From Hyaloperonospora brassicae (taxonomy: Eukaryota; Oomycota; Peronosporomycetes; Peronosporales; Peronosporaceae), in contig CANTFL010001476.1 of NCBI GenBank assembly GCA_947650285.1, positions 28,134 through 92,133 of the forward strand: 64,000 nt of DNA, written 5' to 3'. A model generated the notes under the pieces. The model searched no databases. It saw only the letters and a program-made list of their open reading frames with translations, and was not told where the DNA came from. A program made the translations under genes and the position numbers. The first letter of the stretch is position 1. Each line of letters opens with the position of its first letter. Below, piece by piece: positions 10,124-22,675 of this stretch.

Positions 10124-12785
10124 ATGGCAAAACCTTCTGACACCTCTTCTTCTTCCAATTTGGGCGATTCATCTCTTGGTCTTGGTCAGGTGACGCACAT
10201 TTGGGATCCAAATGGGTCGTACGCCGGGTCTTACCCGCTTTTTCCCAGTATCAAGGTGACGACCGCTGCGTACGTTGATCGACCGACGATGGCCGGCATG
10301 GTTGCCGCTCTTTTCGATCGCTTGGAGAGCTACGAGGAGATCGTGAGGCGTTTCGGCTATTTTGAAGATGCCCTTGAAAAAGAGAAGCACCGCGGCAATC
10401 GCCTGTATCAGGAGTTTAACAAGTTGCGTAAATTCGGAATTCAGTTGCGTGGATATGACAAACATCGTTTCGATCGTTTGTTCTCCTCCTTTCAAAAGGC
10501 TCGTCAGCGCAGCAAAGAATGCGAAGGCGTCTTGAACTAGCAGGAGGATCGGGTGGCGAGGATTCGCGACTTGGAGAACGAGATCGAGCGCTTGAAGACC
10601 TCCCTGTCCGAAGCTGTCTCCTCTGACCCAGAAAGGAGTTGACGTGACCAGACTGCGGTTCGTGCGTCTCTCGAGAAGCAGTATCGGCAAGAGATCAGCT
10701 CGCTTAAATAGTAGTTAAAATTCCGGATTTCGCAGCCCGAGTCGACCCAGGCTCTCCGGGACGCATACGCGATGAGATACCAAGGCGCCTCTGCTCGCGA
10801 TCAGCAGAGGATTGCCGATCTCGAGAAATAGATCGCGTCATTTTCTACGCTGCGTGATCAACATGGCACGGAGATCACGAATCAAAAGCGCGAACTGGAT
10901 TGACTGCGCAAGGTGGTGGCGGATTTCCACTCCTAAAATGCGCGTCTTCAACGTGAGATCCAGGACAGGGAAAATGCTTGTGATGTCGCGATCGCCGATA
11001 GTGATTTCGCTGTAGCTGATCGCGACCAACTTCGGAATCATCTGGCTCAGCTAGCATCTGGTCGTCCGTTTGCCACAGCGCCAGTTCCAGCTTCTTCGGA
11101 CAGCAAGCTTTACCGGAGCAACAGTAACCATGGTCTTCCGTCCAAGCGTTCTCGGGTTTCCGGAGAACCCTCCTCTCTGACCTCGACCAGGACTTCGACG
11201 CGATCTGACCGCTCGAAGTCTTCTGCTGGGCCTACGCGACCATCTCCAGCCACGCGATCAGCTGATACGGTGCAGACGAATGATTCTAAGCCACGGGACA
11301 AGATCCAGCAATAGGGCAAGCCTGCATCGCGTACAAAGCCAACCAAGTCCACTTCGTTCCCGCGATCGACCTTGCCCACGCGATCAACTAGGTCGGCTTC
11401 GGCGGAAAATTCCGCACAATCAGCTGAGTTGCTGCGAATTGTCGGACCTCCCAAGTCTACTGCATCTGCACCGGTAGCAGCCCCTGCACGATTGTCTTCT
11501 CACGGGACGACAGATGGGCAACGCGATCACCTAAACCCAAGCGATCGGAATCGTCCAAGCGTTCACCCGGGGCGTGCCCAAATGACCGTGCTAATTCTCT
11601 TCCGGTTCAGCGGGCTCCGGTGATCCCCACGAAGACGTCGCAAGAAGAGATGGAAAGTCGAGCGAATTTGGAGAATCGAGTTTCTTCGTCATCCGACTTG
11701 AGTGATTTGTACAGTTTTTCGGAAGATGCCACCCGCGCCGCGCAATCTGGGTCGCAATCTGCTTTCCGCAGACGAGCTTCGACTTCTGCTAAATCGTACA
11801 AACTTGATCAACCTGCATCAACGATCGTCATTGAAGAATACAGGTCCAACTCGCAGTCTTCTTCTCCAGCTCCATCGAAGACTCTTAGGAATCCAACGTA
11901 ACCAAGATCGATTTTCTGGGCGAGCCGTCGAGCGATTCGTCTGGCAGTCCTAGCATGTCCAGTGATGATCGTGAGAACGTGAACAATCTGGTGTCTCCCG
12001 GCCAATAAATTGCACTGCCAGCCACTCGTGTACCGCGCGATCAGTGGATTTCTGGGTACAGCTGTCGCGTTACCCGGTCAACTTTTAAGTGAGCCCCTGG
12101 AAGTCGCGTCGAGTCAGCTATACCAGTGTCGCTGAGCTGGAAGTGGACTTCATGGTCAAACATTTCTCCAAGCCGAAATTATTTCCTTTTCCCGAGTACA
12201 AGGCACACAGGCCGTCGGAACTCCGGGCTGATCAATGAGCTCCCCAGTTGATTTCTTCTGCGCAGATCACGTCTCTCAACAGCCAAGAAGCATTAAAAAT
12301 TTATAATCAACCGATCGAGCCGATCTCCTTTCCAGTGACTGGGTGGTTCAAGGAGTTGGTGGAAATGAATCGCGCGTTTGAAGATCGTCATCGATAGGCG
12401 CTATGGAAGTCGACTCATATTCTCCCTATCTCCAGTCGACAGCGCCAGGCAGATCCGGGATTGGCCGAGATTTGTGAAGAGCATTGGCAACGCCGATCGC
12501 GATCAAGACCTCGTTGGAAACTGTCCTCCCCTTTGTCCAAGGGATGTAGACGGGCATTTTGACTTGGACATTATGTTATATCCCTTCTTTTTACACTTCC
12601 CGGCCTCGTCAGAGAAAATATTGTGGTGCCCTGGTCTAGGATGCAAGACGACCAAGACTCCAGACTTGATCACTGTCTTGTCGCTAGCTGACTCAGCCGA
12701 CCCGTGGCGTAACCAGTACCGGTCCGCGATCGCAAAACATCCTGGATCTTTGATAATCCGTATCTCTTGCAAATTCTTCCCTTGT
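10124..12785 (+). pseudogene. ORFX of element D: antisense coiled-coil accessory gene
   Basis: It runs opposite to pol D and starts about 100 bp inside the 3' LTR. The chosen ATG (10124) aligns with that of copy B. The frame set by 10085 stays in register to about 11620, interrupted only by eight point stops (10538, 10640, 10709, 10712, 10829, 10901, 10934, 11312). Content: Leu/Glu/Gln/Arg-rich coiled coil (about 10270-11060), then a Thr-Arg-Ser-rich disordered part built from repeated ACGCGATC, then, after frameshifts, a C-terminal module with WFKELVEMNRAFEDRHR, GHFDLDIMLYPFFLHFP and DSADPWRNQYRSAIAKHPGS (to 12785). I know no function for it. Convergent or antisense extra genes are known in some plant Gypsy elements, but homology is not implied. 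Confidence 0.75.
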
Positions 12786-13256
12786 TGATCGTTCACGAGT
12801 TGTCAGTCTCTTCGTTAAATATTAATTTTCTCTTTCGTATCAATCCTCGTTATCCATGATTGAAATCATTTCCATGCTTCTTCTTCTCTTTTAAACATGC
12901 TCGATCAGGTCAACCTCCGTCCAGATTGCTCGCGATCAAGGTCCAGTGGTCTAAAGAACGAGATCAGATCTACCACCATCCAGATTGCTCGCGATCAAAG
13001 ATCCACTGATCTGATCACCCTGGTCAGATCCAACGATGCTATTACTGGCGATCATTATACTGCTAGACCTTCACCTGCGCGATCACGTCGGTAAACCTTC
13101 AATTGCCATACTCACAACATCTACCGCCTTTCCACCTTCCCATACAGCCTACCTGTATGTGACCTCAAGTCAACGACCTGACCATCACTCAACCGCATTC
13201 CCCTCTTCATGCGACTGCGTCACTTCAAACCGATTCTTCCGCACACGATCAAATTC
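12786..13256. other. Spacer between convergent ORFX and integrase in element D
   Basis: No coding frame can be supported. The stretch is AT-rich at 12800-12900 and then GATC-rich (12896-13080), with a repeated TCCAGATTGCTCGCGATCAA at about 12918 and 12970. It is where transcripts from both strands would have to end. Confidence 0.5.
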
Positions 13257-14900
13257 CTATTCTTGTATCGACGCTCCACAGTGCAACTCGGCTTCGTCCA
13301 CCCACGATTGACCCCCATATTCTTTCCAATAGACTTTAACTTGTCGGTGCATCCTGCCATAACGTGTCCGCCGTCCTGATCGCATGCCCGTCATTCGCTC
13401 CACTTCGAACTCTTCTTCTGTCAGATCGATTTCCCAACGGTCTTCTGGTAATAAAACTTCGTCAAACTCAACCTGATCCGCTTCGCTTATTATTAGTTGT
13501 TCCATCGATCGATCCGGAAACAGTCGTACGAGTTTCAGCTTTGACACGTAAACCACTGGGAAGACTTGGTAGGGCGTAATTGCTATTTCCAATCTCACCG
13601 CGTGACCCCGCACTTGCCGATCACTCGGAACGGTCCGTGCCACATGTGTGCCAGTTTCCGAGCGTACCCCTCCTTCACGCAATCCAGAAATAGCCAGACT
13701 TTCGATCCGCTGCATATGTCCAGCAGATCGCGATCCTGATTATGCGGATAGCGCGATCTTGAATTGCTTCCTTCAGTCGACTGCATACCGCCGCTCTCGC
13801 CCGTTGATAAAGGCGTTGTATGCCAAACCGCCATCGTCGTGAATCACGATCTCGCGACGCAGTACTCCCTATAGGTAACGTGAATTCCAACCGTGATCGA
13901 GCGTCCCAACCGTGGATCAAATAAAATGAGGTGTTACCGCGAATTCGATCGTGTGAGGTGTTGATCGCGTTTGTCAATCTCTCGGCATATTCATTTCAAT
14001 TTATTTGGTTCTCGTCCGACACATACATCTTGATCGCTCTAGTTAACGTCTGTACCATGCGTTCTGCTGTGCTGTTTGCTTGTGTCCAATAAGCCATAGT
14101 AGCTCGTTGTTTCTGGCCTACGGATCGTTTAAACGTACGAAAAAATCAGACATGAATCCACACTCTCGATCGTGACGAATTGCTCTACTTGCGCCAAACC
14201 TTCTAGATACACATTCTTCGTAATTTTCCGCGATTGTTTGTGCGGTCCGAGATGAACTCGCCTTCGCAATTACATATTCAGAGAACAGGTCGACCCAGAT
14301 CAACAACTCTGTGTTCCCTTTAAACGATCGCGGCAAAGAAGGAATATGATCCATCGCTAGAATCTGAAAATGTTAAGTCGCTTTTAAGTTACCCGGCGAG
14401 CCACATCGATCGTATAAGCGGCCTTTACCTGTCTCGCAATACACACAATCTCCCACATACCGTTGTACACTTCTATACAAACCTCTACAATGAAAATTCG
14501 GCCTGATCCTCTGGTAAGTTCGACCTATACCCTGGTGGGCACCCTCCAAACTGGTATGATAGTGATGTAAAATATACTGCTGCAATAGCTCCGGGATCAC
14601 CAATCGGCCCAGCTCTTCGCGATCTTCTAACTTTGTAGCTGATTTGGGACAAAAGAGCAACAACTCGTCCTGATCCACCTCATAGTCCAGCACGATCAAG
14701 GCACATGATTTACGTCCGCTGATACAATCGTAGATACGTCTCCAGTCAAATATATCTTAAAGTTAAAGATCCAACTCTTTTCATCCTGCGCTTGTTTAAT
14801 CCGTTCGATTCGTATCTGTTGCACGATCTCCTCTTGAACAATTTGTGGCGATTGGCGTCGTAGTGAGGCAGCACGTGTAATCGCAGCTACTCGCACCCTT
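13257..14900 (-). pseudogene. Integrase with zinc-binding domain and chromodomain, element D
   Basis: Zinc-binding part at 14699-14373: HHYHTSLEGAHQGIGRTYQR and later VGDCVYCETGKG supply the HHCC ligands. Core at 14354-14118: IWVDLFSEYVIAKASS and IRHDRECGFM give the first two acidic residues; the Glu region around 14100-13980 is frameshifted. C-terminus at 13834-13257: KLAHMWHGPFRVIGKCG, DEVLLPEDRWEIDLTEEE and a chromodomain-like VERMTGMRSGRRTRYGRMHR ... VDEAELHCGASIQE. It targets integration in intact relatives, with the chromodomain reading chromatin marks. Several stops break the chain. Confidence 0.83.
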
Positions 14901-15560
14901 TAATTCTTCTGGCGGGGTAACAGTAACTCATCTAACCTATTCAGAGTCACTAGATCTTGACGATCAGGGTCATTTATCACTATCCCACCTTTCTCTTTTC
15001 GCAGAGCTTCACTTGTCAATCGGTCTGCGCTTGCGTTCCAATCGCGTTTCACATGTAAGAAATCATATTTGGGCCAGGATCAGAGTTTCTCCATCGCTTT
15101 ATATCTCAGCAATTTTAGACTCGGCGCCTTGCAATCGATCTCTCCACGCATTTACCGGATCACTAAATTTAAATCTCCACATATAATTACCCGTCCGACG
15201 GTCTGATCTGTCAACAATTCAAAACATAAAGTAGTCATATATACTATGCGTCTTTGACAGTTAGATCAGGGACGAACTCAGACGCAACAGCCACAACCTT
15301 TCAACCTGGTAATCTACATACGATCGCGCTGCATGATCCACACTTTTTCTTCACTCTAGCAGACCCATCAAACTAGCCACCCAGAGATTTTTTCCTCTTC
15401 GACCGAAGGTGGAGGCATACTGATGCTTTGTCTTGGTTGTTTCTTTGGCGCAATCGCGGTAAATATCTCATCCACTTCCTTTCGAGGAGCTATAGTCGCT
15501 GCCAGAGTACCCAGTATCTCATCTTCACCCTTCTAACATCGACGGATCTTTAGTGTCCAG
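14901..15560 (-). pseudogene. Second RNase H, element D (badly decayed)
   Basis: Collinear with the second RNase H of copies A-C. The minus strand around 15500-15380 still gives a PRKEVDEIFTAIAPK-like lead and a fragment before the SFDG box; 15180-15120 gives the IICGDLNLVI and CKAPSLKLL region; 15060-14990 gives KRDWNASADRLTSEAL. No continuous frame of length survives, so the call rests on position and short matches to the sister copies. Confidence 0.6.
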
Positions 15561-15569
15561 TTTGATAAC

Positions 15570-17415
15570 AATGCAGCCCATCGTCTTAATCTCCCATTGA
15601 GATCACAAGATTGGAGTAATCAGGTTAAAGTTGAGTAACGCGTCAGCACGGTGAAATCACGAGACACTAGCATGATATAGCATATATGTACCATCCTTAG
15701 CAATGCTAGTACCTCCTTATCCACCATGCCATTTTTACCTTCGCTGTGCTTTAGCGTACGGCCTGAAAAAGTGACTGGACAGTACACCTTCTCATGTTTC
15801 TGCAGCAATGTAGCCGACACAGCCCGCTTGCTGGAGTACAACACAATTCCTGGCGGTCGATCCGGGACAAAATGTTTTAAAATGGGTTTAGGCGCTATCT
15901 TCTGCTTCAAGAAATTGAACGCGATCTTTGCTTTATCCCAGAGACTCCTGCCTTCCGGATCCTGATCGCCCTCAGAAATTGGGTGCAATTCCCGATCTCC
16001 CTCAGCAATTATGTGTGATTACGGATGCCCCCCAGCAATTGGGTGTGATTCATGATCGCCCTCAGCGATTGGGTGTGATTCCTGATCTCCCCCAGGGATT
16101 AGGTGCAATTTGTGATCGCTATTGTGGCAGCATGACACAGCCGAGTTCTCCCCGCAACTCCCAATGTCCTTGGGTCGTCATACGCTTGACGGATTTCATG
16201 TACATCGGCTTCTCGTAATTTGTACAGTACTGAGGCGTACACTGGAAAGTCTTCGATAAATCGACTGTAATAGTTGAGGCTCCCCGGAAACGATTGCATA
16301 GACCGTAAGGAGCGAGGAAAAGGTATAATTACCAATGATCCTAGATCCTTTGGGCTTGCTTCTAATCCAGCCAAAGACACTCGATGACCCAGGAAGTCTA
16401 CCTTGCGTCGTCACCAGAAGCTCTTGGCCAGACTGATCGATAAATTTCATTGATTACACACGCTCAACAATCGTTACACGCTGCGGTAGAGAGACTCCCA
16501 CGACGGGCCCGGTTTCAGTATATCGTCGATGTATGACCTTCGACCAAGGACCAACGTCTTCATGTCAGAATCCGGTTCCCCGTCGGTAAACACATCGATA
16601 AGATCTTATTATCCCGAAGTGATCGTAGTTAGACGTAAACCAAACTTATAATATCCATATAACGCATTGTCGATCAGTCGTGGATAAATCCGCGGTGCGT
16701 TTTTCAATCCAAACGGCATCCTTAGCCATTTAAACAGGCCTGATAATGTAATAAACGCCGAAATTTCTCTAACTCGCTCCGTAATTTCCACCACCCAAAA
16801 GGCACTTGCCATGTCTAAGGAACAGTACCACATGACCTTATTCAGATCCTGCAGCAAGTCGCTGATCAAAGGCATAAGGTAAACCATCAATCTCGTCAGC
16901 TGATTCACTTGTCTATGGTCGATGCGCGGTCGAATATCTTTTCCATTCTTCTTTATGTTTACCAGGATCGGTGATGCCCACGGAGAAGTGGATGGGCTAA
17001 TTATCTGCGCCATTAATAGTCCCTTAATCACATCAGCTAGCTTCTCTCGAAATTTGGCAGCGACAGGTCGCACCCTCTGTGCGAACGGGTAAGCGCCTCC
17101 GACATCAATATCACAGACCGCTTCACGAGCCGCAAGGGGTAGAACATTACCTTTGCCGATTAGAAGATGGTGATTCACCCATATTAGTTGCCCCAACTTC
17201 TCTTGATCACTTGACATTGGATCTCCTGGGTCGCCCACTTGGTTGTCCTCTAAATATATCTCAGCCGTCGGTGTAACAACTTCCGGTAGGATCGCCATGT
17301 GATGATCGGCATCCTCAGCATACAGATCTCCACTTTTGTTACGGTACGTCGAATCGGTAAGTGGTTCCACCCCCGTCTTTTCTTCTCCGATCGCCACGAC
17401 GTCATTCCGTTTCAC
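15570..17415 (-). pseudogene. Reverse transcriptase and first RNase H, element D
   Basis: The longest intact piece (17415-16609) covers the acidic lead-in and RT fingers/palm: QIISPSTSPWASPILVNIKK, IDHRQVNQLT, WYCSLDMASAFWVVEI and LRMPFGLKNAPRIYPRLIDN. The SYIDDIL box lies in another frame near 16530. The thumb reads MQSFPGSLNYYSRFIEDFPV (16300-16240). After the linker minisatellite the RNase H piece 15988-15620 reads IVLYSSKRAVSATLLQKHEK, CPVTFSGRTLKHSEGKNG and VDKEVLALLRMVHICYIMLV. RT copies element RNA to DNA. A frameshift near 16600 and stops make it inactive. Confidence 0.87.
15961..16110. repeat. 30-bp minisatellite, 5 units, RT/RNase H linker of element D
   Basis: Five 30-bp units start at 15961, 15991, 16021, 16051 and 16081. 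The coding (minus) strand gives decapeptides such as ESHPIAEGDH and ESHPIAGGHP. Period and position equal those of the arrays in copies A-C, but the unit sequence differs. Confidence 0.9.
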
Positions 17416-18880
17416 TAGTCTATCGGACTTTTCCTGTAGCTTACAATCTCAAATTTCGCTTCCGTCTGGCTGACAAGGGGACTCTCCTTGCAGCAAATCG
17501 CTGATACCATGCCTGATATCTTTTGCGTCGACCATCTATACTTCAGGGTTTGACTCCTCATGTATATCTTGTGACTGATCACCCCTCCTGCACCCTTGGG
17601 TCGTAGAGATCAACGACATTAACTTTCGTTGGTGGTCAAACATCTTCCTCAAGCTGCATGCACCGCTTTTCTGTGTCCCTCGCGATCACGTCAGACTGAT
17701 TTCTGGACCGTTTTCTCCTTTACTATCCACGGAAGAGACCGCGTCTGGCTGATCGATGGATGGTCTATGCCCCCGATCAGGCTCCTCGAAATTGATCCTC
17801 CCTGTCACGGTCGGCGTCACCACTCTGCTAGATTCCTTTGACATGGTTTGCACACGCTCATCGTCTTGCGTCTCGTCATTTGTATGTTTCTTCACAAGTA
17901 CCTTGATCGATCTTTGATCGCTCTTCATACCGCGAACATTGCTTTCATTCTTGTCTATGTAGTGCATCAAATCCTCGTCGGTCACGTTTTGATCAGGTTG
18001 TAACTTGTCAGCGCTGCAGTCGTTCGCCTCTTTTTCTGTCCTCACTTCTTGGCGTTTTAAAATCTTTCTCGGCGCAGGATATGATCGCTGATCAACCAAT
18101 GGCTCTTCATACGTTGCGGGCGAGACTTCTTCTCGATCAGTTGTAGCCTCGAAAGCTAATGTCTGCGACTCGTTATAACGTCGCGACTCCACCGACACGT
18201 ACCCCTGCGATCGGGGTATCGTTTCCGCTACCATCCACTGCTCTAATGGAGTTCCACAGCGTAAAATCACCTTGATGTGATAAAGGTTTATGAGCTGTAG
18301 ATAGTTGATCCTGCCAGGCCAGTTAGTCACTGTTGTTAATCACTCCATATCCGGTCTTACCCACAGTTAAGCTCTTGGTGGCGCGATACCTATCCTCACT
18401 TCTGTTAGTTTACCAACCGGTGTCACCACGTGTTGATCATTCAGGTTGATCGCTTGGCTTGCCGATCTATAAAGTGGCTTACGCCCCGCTAGACCAATGC
18501 GGACTTCATCGGGCAAACATAGCGTTCCGTCCGCTAGATCCAAGCGAATCACCGCCGGAACCATAAAATCCATACTCAGTCTATCCTCTTTACCGACTTT
18601 ATCACCGACCCATACGTCGAAATAATCCACTAGTGAGCCGTCTAATGTAATCTTGATCTACGTGCGTCCAATTGTGATGCATGCGTTTTCCCATATGCCG
18701 ACACATTATTGAGTCTGGCTTTCGTCGATCATGCACCTTACCTTACAAACAAAGCTGGTGTCGGGGTTGACACTTCAGCACCGGACTCAAACAGCATAGT
18801 GACCTTTTCATTATTGATCTTGCCAACCGCCTTAGCCTGCTTAAACGACTTTTCCGGGTGGTTGTATATCAATAACCACG
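17416..18880 (-). pseudogene. Protease and pro-RT linker, element D
   Basis: The protease catalytic loop around 18800 reads MLFESGAEVST, with Glu (codon 18786-18788) in place of the catalytic Asp. The second half 18630-18367 reads YFDVWVGDKVGKEDRLSMDF and VIRLDLADGTLCLP. The following 18330-17686 frame is a hydrophilic linker containing YPAPRKILKRQ, matching YPMPKEILSRQ-type sequence in copies A-C. The rest to 17416 is diverged. The family member is clear; the enzyme is not catalytic as written. Confidence 0.75.
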
Positions 18881-19079
18881 TGATTCCCCTGGTGCGAGAT
18901 CGAGCTCCATCTTTACGGCTGATCGGATGTATTTATCAATTCGTTGCACACTTAAATTCGCCGAGACACAAGTTGAAATAATACATATATTATCGATCGG
19001 CTCGACCTGATCATTAACTTTTTGATTCTTCACTTGTTCTCAACGAATGCATATTTATAGAGCCTAGAACGCTTGGTTC

Positions 19080-21435
19080 GTACCAATTTCCATCCTGGCG
19101 AGCGTCCTAGTTAAACATTTCCTCCGCCTCGGACGGAAACATTTATGCGTGCTTGGTGGGCACATACCACTTACGCATCAGATTGTAGAACTTTTCGAAA
19201 GAGCACTTGCCACTCTCATGCACTTTCCCAAAAACTGCACACGCGTAAAAACACTTATCCGATGGATGTCCTTTACGACCGCATTTCTGGCAAGTCAATA
19301 AATTCCAGCAGCCACGATCATTTTGCTTGATCGATCCCCAGTGAGTGCACTGTTTTGATCGTTCTCCGTGATCTCGTAACTCCTCCCTACCAGCTTCTTC
19401 ATGCGGCATACGATGATCTTGATTTGATTGCAGTCGAGTAAGGACGGTAGTTGCACAAACTCTGCGCCGATCCACGTCCTCTTCCGATCCGCTTGGATCC
19501 GACTCCGAAGTGCTACTCTCGCTTTCCACCCTGATCGCTCGTACGGCTCGGGTTGATTATTAAGGCACCTGATCAACATTATCTTTTAATCGCTAATGTA
19601 AATTTCCCGATCCCATCGACGCCTTCGTGTACCGGTTTTACATCCGCTGATACGCACGCAACGTTTCTTCCATGTCGTCGGCGTCCGACAATCGCAGTAG
19701 AGTCAAATCGTTTCGCTAAATTGCGATTGTCCAGCGTATAATTTTTTCCACATGTTCACGCCGCGAAGCGTGTCTTCTTCTTGATTCGCGACCTTGGCTC
19801 GGATCGCTGATCCATTCAATCGGTGCAAATACATCAGCGGGGTTTAATCCGATCGTTTACATGCGTGGTAATACTGTCTGGCATTTGACACACCGTACCC
19901 TCCATATTGCACCATGAAACCTTCCAGCAGATGTTCCACGTGCGCCGAGTAATGCGACTCAGTTGACCGTGCCAATTCTGTGCCGATCCCGTCAATATAT
20001 CACCGAACACCAGGAATTTCTCTTCATCTGATATTTGGTCCCTCAGAAACGCCGACTTGACCTCGCTGATTCAGCTTCTGAAGCGATCTTCGTCTCGATC
20101 TCTGCCATTGAATTCCTTCAATTCGACAATAACCAAGAATCGGATACGCTGAGGAGACGGCCCTTGATTCATTGACACTTCTGCAGGCTCCACTAATGGT
20201 CGCCTCAGGTCTTTCCGATACGATTCGAACGGGTTATGTCCTATGGGATCGCCAAAGTCTGATTGACCTTGACGCGATCCGACCGACTCCATCGCGGAAA
20301 ATATGTCTCTCGCGCTCTTGGCATCTTGATCGCTTGACTTGGATAGATCACTTGACAGTCTTGACTCCGATGACTCTGTTCGAATCGCTCCATTGCGGGA
20401 TCAATGTAAGACAGAAGATGTCCTTTAAAGGCCACTGCGTCATCTCCGGTGGCGCGTATAGATGCCGATCGCGGCTCAGCCCTGATTCCTTTGGCGCGAT
20501 CATGCAGATGAGCGGATCCACTGGGGCCTAGTGATAACCGTTGAATGTTGATCGAGGCGTCTGAGTAGATCTCGGATTCCGCTGAGGTATACTGTGACGA
20601 TTTAATGAGGTATTTTTTCTTCATGTCCGCGATTGTGGTACTCGCTTGATCTTCAATCTTGGCTTTGTTTGTGAGAGGGATCAGCTTCTCGTACGACGGT
20701 CGACATACTTAGGTAATTTGACCTTTATCAAAATTCAACAAACTTTCACATCGATCATCTCCGCCACGAATCCAGCTTCATGTAAAAGTCGCATGATCCC
20801 ATAGGATCCTTTCCTCATGTTTGATGTATTTGCAGGGGTCGATACCGGACCTTGAATCTCGTCGATCAGTTCTGTCTTCAGCACTTGGAGTACTGGGTCG
20901 CTTGATAGTAGATGCTTGAGCATCTTTCACTCGTACATCTTGGCCACTTTTTCATATTGACACCTTTCCATCTCAATCGAGTCTTCCACGAACTCGAACG
21001 GCTTCAGGATCTTGTTCTCAACTTGATCACGTTGATCGGGCTCGATCGGTGTTTCTTTCACCCTCACAGTCCTCGATCGATCTTTTCTCTAGATCGCGGG
21101 TGTGACTTTGGGCAACTTTTGCTCGGTTTTTACCGATGAATTTCACCCTGCGAATCATGCTTTGTAGCACGATCCGCGGTACTCGTAGAAAAAACCTCAG
21201 AACGGAGTAGACGTTTTTCTTCCAATTTGAGCGATCGACTTTCGTCTTTTATTCTCTTGTCATTAGAGACCTTCCTAGAGCTCTGATGAAATGGATATCT
21301 TTCAGACTCACGCGTCTGTGGCGATTCCTTGGCCTTCGAAGCTTCCATCCCAGGTTCAGTTTTTATCTTCACATCTTCACTCAAGGACTCACGGTGAAAT
21401 CCCGAGTCACCAGAAGATACGGGTACGCGCACCAT
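19080..21435 (-). pseudogene. Gag, element D (uninterrupted by an LTR but frameshifted)
   Basis: The start MVRVPVSSGDSGFHRESLSE at 21435 abuts the LTR. Pieces follow at 21130, 20923-20735 (LLSSDPVLQVLKTELIDEI), 20624-20241 and 20292-20071 (IVELKEFNGRDRDEDRF). The nucleocapsid end at 19529-19143 has an acidic serine run, CQKCGRKGHPSDKC (an intact CCHC) and a second knuckle that lost one Cys (CAVFGKVHESGKC). Unlike A-C there is no LTR between capsid and knuckle, which shows the original continuous gag. A UAG follows MFN at 19109-19107. Confidence 0.82.
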
Positions 21436-22675
21436 TGTGGTGGAGTGGTTATCGCTAGTGTGAGGAGTCGATCCCAATCTTCAACTGGCGCCCGGACGAC
21501 CGACTAACGGAGGGGGTACTCCGATTTCGTGCTCTGTGTCTTCTTGTTCACCTTGTGTACCCGTCGGTGGGGCGGGTTGCACTCTTCCAGGTGGACTCGT
21601 GTCAATGGAAAACTTGACCGTGTTTGCAATGGGGTTGAGGTTCGATCACGGTGTGGAAATCTTCACACCACGATCGGGGTTGGTGTGATCACGTGGAATT
21701 CGTCACGCGAGCACTTGTATGCTTGTGGGGTGCTCGATATGAGTCACCCTGATCTGTAACTGATCGCCTTGTCCAAACGTAGACCTTGGTTTGCGAGACT
21801 TCTGACCGCTTGAGCCGTCTCGAGATCTTGGGTCCTCAACCACAAATGGTTTCCTGCGTCCAGTCTCATTTGGGGTGTTGTTTGAGAGATCTTGATACCT
21901 GGCCAAACAAACCAGGGATATCACTTGATTAAAGTATGTGAAACTTTCCTTGACGTCGGGTGGCGAATGATCTACCCGGAGGAGAAGTCGACACGTGTAC
22001 TTTGAAGCAAATTAAACTCTGTTTAATGTTAACCAATCAAACCCAACAACCCTATCCCTATCCCCATGTCTTGGACATCGTTTGCCACATGTCGCTCTCT
22101 CTAGACGGTAGCGATCGTGTACTTTCGTGGCCTGCACCTGATATGCTTGTCTGATCGCGACCACCTATCTGATCACTGATCAAAACCTCGATCGCTTCCT
22201 GATCGCGATCACCTATTAATCCCTGATCGCGATCGCGATCACCTATCTGATCACTGATCCCGATCTCGATCGCTTCCTGATCGCGATCGCCTTGCTGATC
22301 GCGGATCATATGGTGTGCTCCACATCAACTCGATTGCGATCACCTATTGATCCCTGATCGCGATCGCGATCACATATCTGATCCCTGATCACGATCTCGA
22401 TCGCTTCCTGATCGTGATCGCCTTGTTGATCGTGATTGTCTTGCTGATCGAGGTTCCTTTCTTGATCGACTGATCGCCAACGTTACCTTCCGCCTCATAC
22501 CTCGATCTATGATCGCAGGGTCCAACCTGCCCGATCTGATATCCATTTTAGTCTGACTGTACAATGGACTCAATCTGATCAGATGTGGGACCGGGCCGCC
22601 AACCGTTAACCGGCTCGGACATACGGGAATGCGATCATTTCCTCTATAGCGAATTTACATAGTCGCTTTACCACC
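21436..22675 (-). repeat. LTR1, 5' LTR of element D
   Basis: 1,240 bp. The outer end (22675) carries the same GGTGG variant as both solo LTR1 copies and abuts GGCA, the gag/knuckle junction of copy B. The inner end (21436) abuts the gag ATG. GATC palindromes are dense at 22150-22480. Confidence 0.88.

Larger units (their letters stand above)
8789..22675 (-). mobile_element. Element D: LTR-to-LTR Ty3/Gypsy with convergent ORFX
   Basis: Direct LTR1 repeats (21436-22675 and 8789-10026) bound about 13.9 kb. On the minus strand: gag 21435-19080, protease around 18800-18370, RT 17415-16380, linker minisatellite, RNase H, second RNase H, integrase and chromodomain to 13257. On the plus strand, ORFX runs 10124-12785 and converges on pol. 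The GGCA at 22676-22679 just outside the 5' LTR matches the TGCC site flanking the solo LTR1 copies in A and C, so D sits in the gag of copy B. The other flank (gag A) does not match, pointing to later rearrangement. The element is full-length in layout but broken by stops and frameshifts. Confidence 0.85.

Noticed and set aside
10124..11320. TAG/TGA read as amino acids (altered genetic code or programmed readthrough)
   Set aside because: The host genes in the same window use TAA/TAG/TGA as ordinary stops and contain none internally; sister copies have sense codons at comparable sites.
15961..16110. CRISPR-like array (regular 30-bp units)
   Set aside because: The units are contiguous without spacers, lie in the pol frame and are a coding minisatellite in a eukaryotic retroelement.
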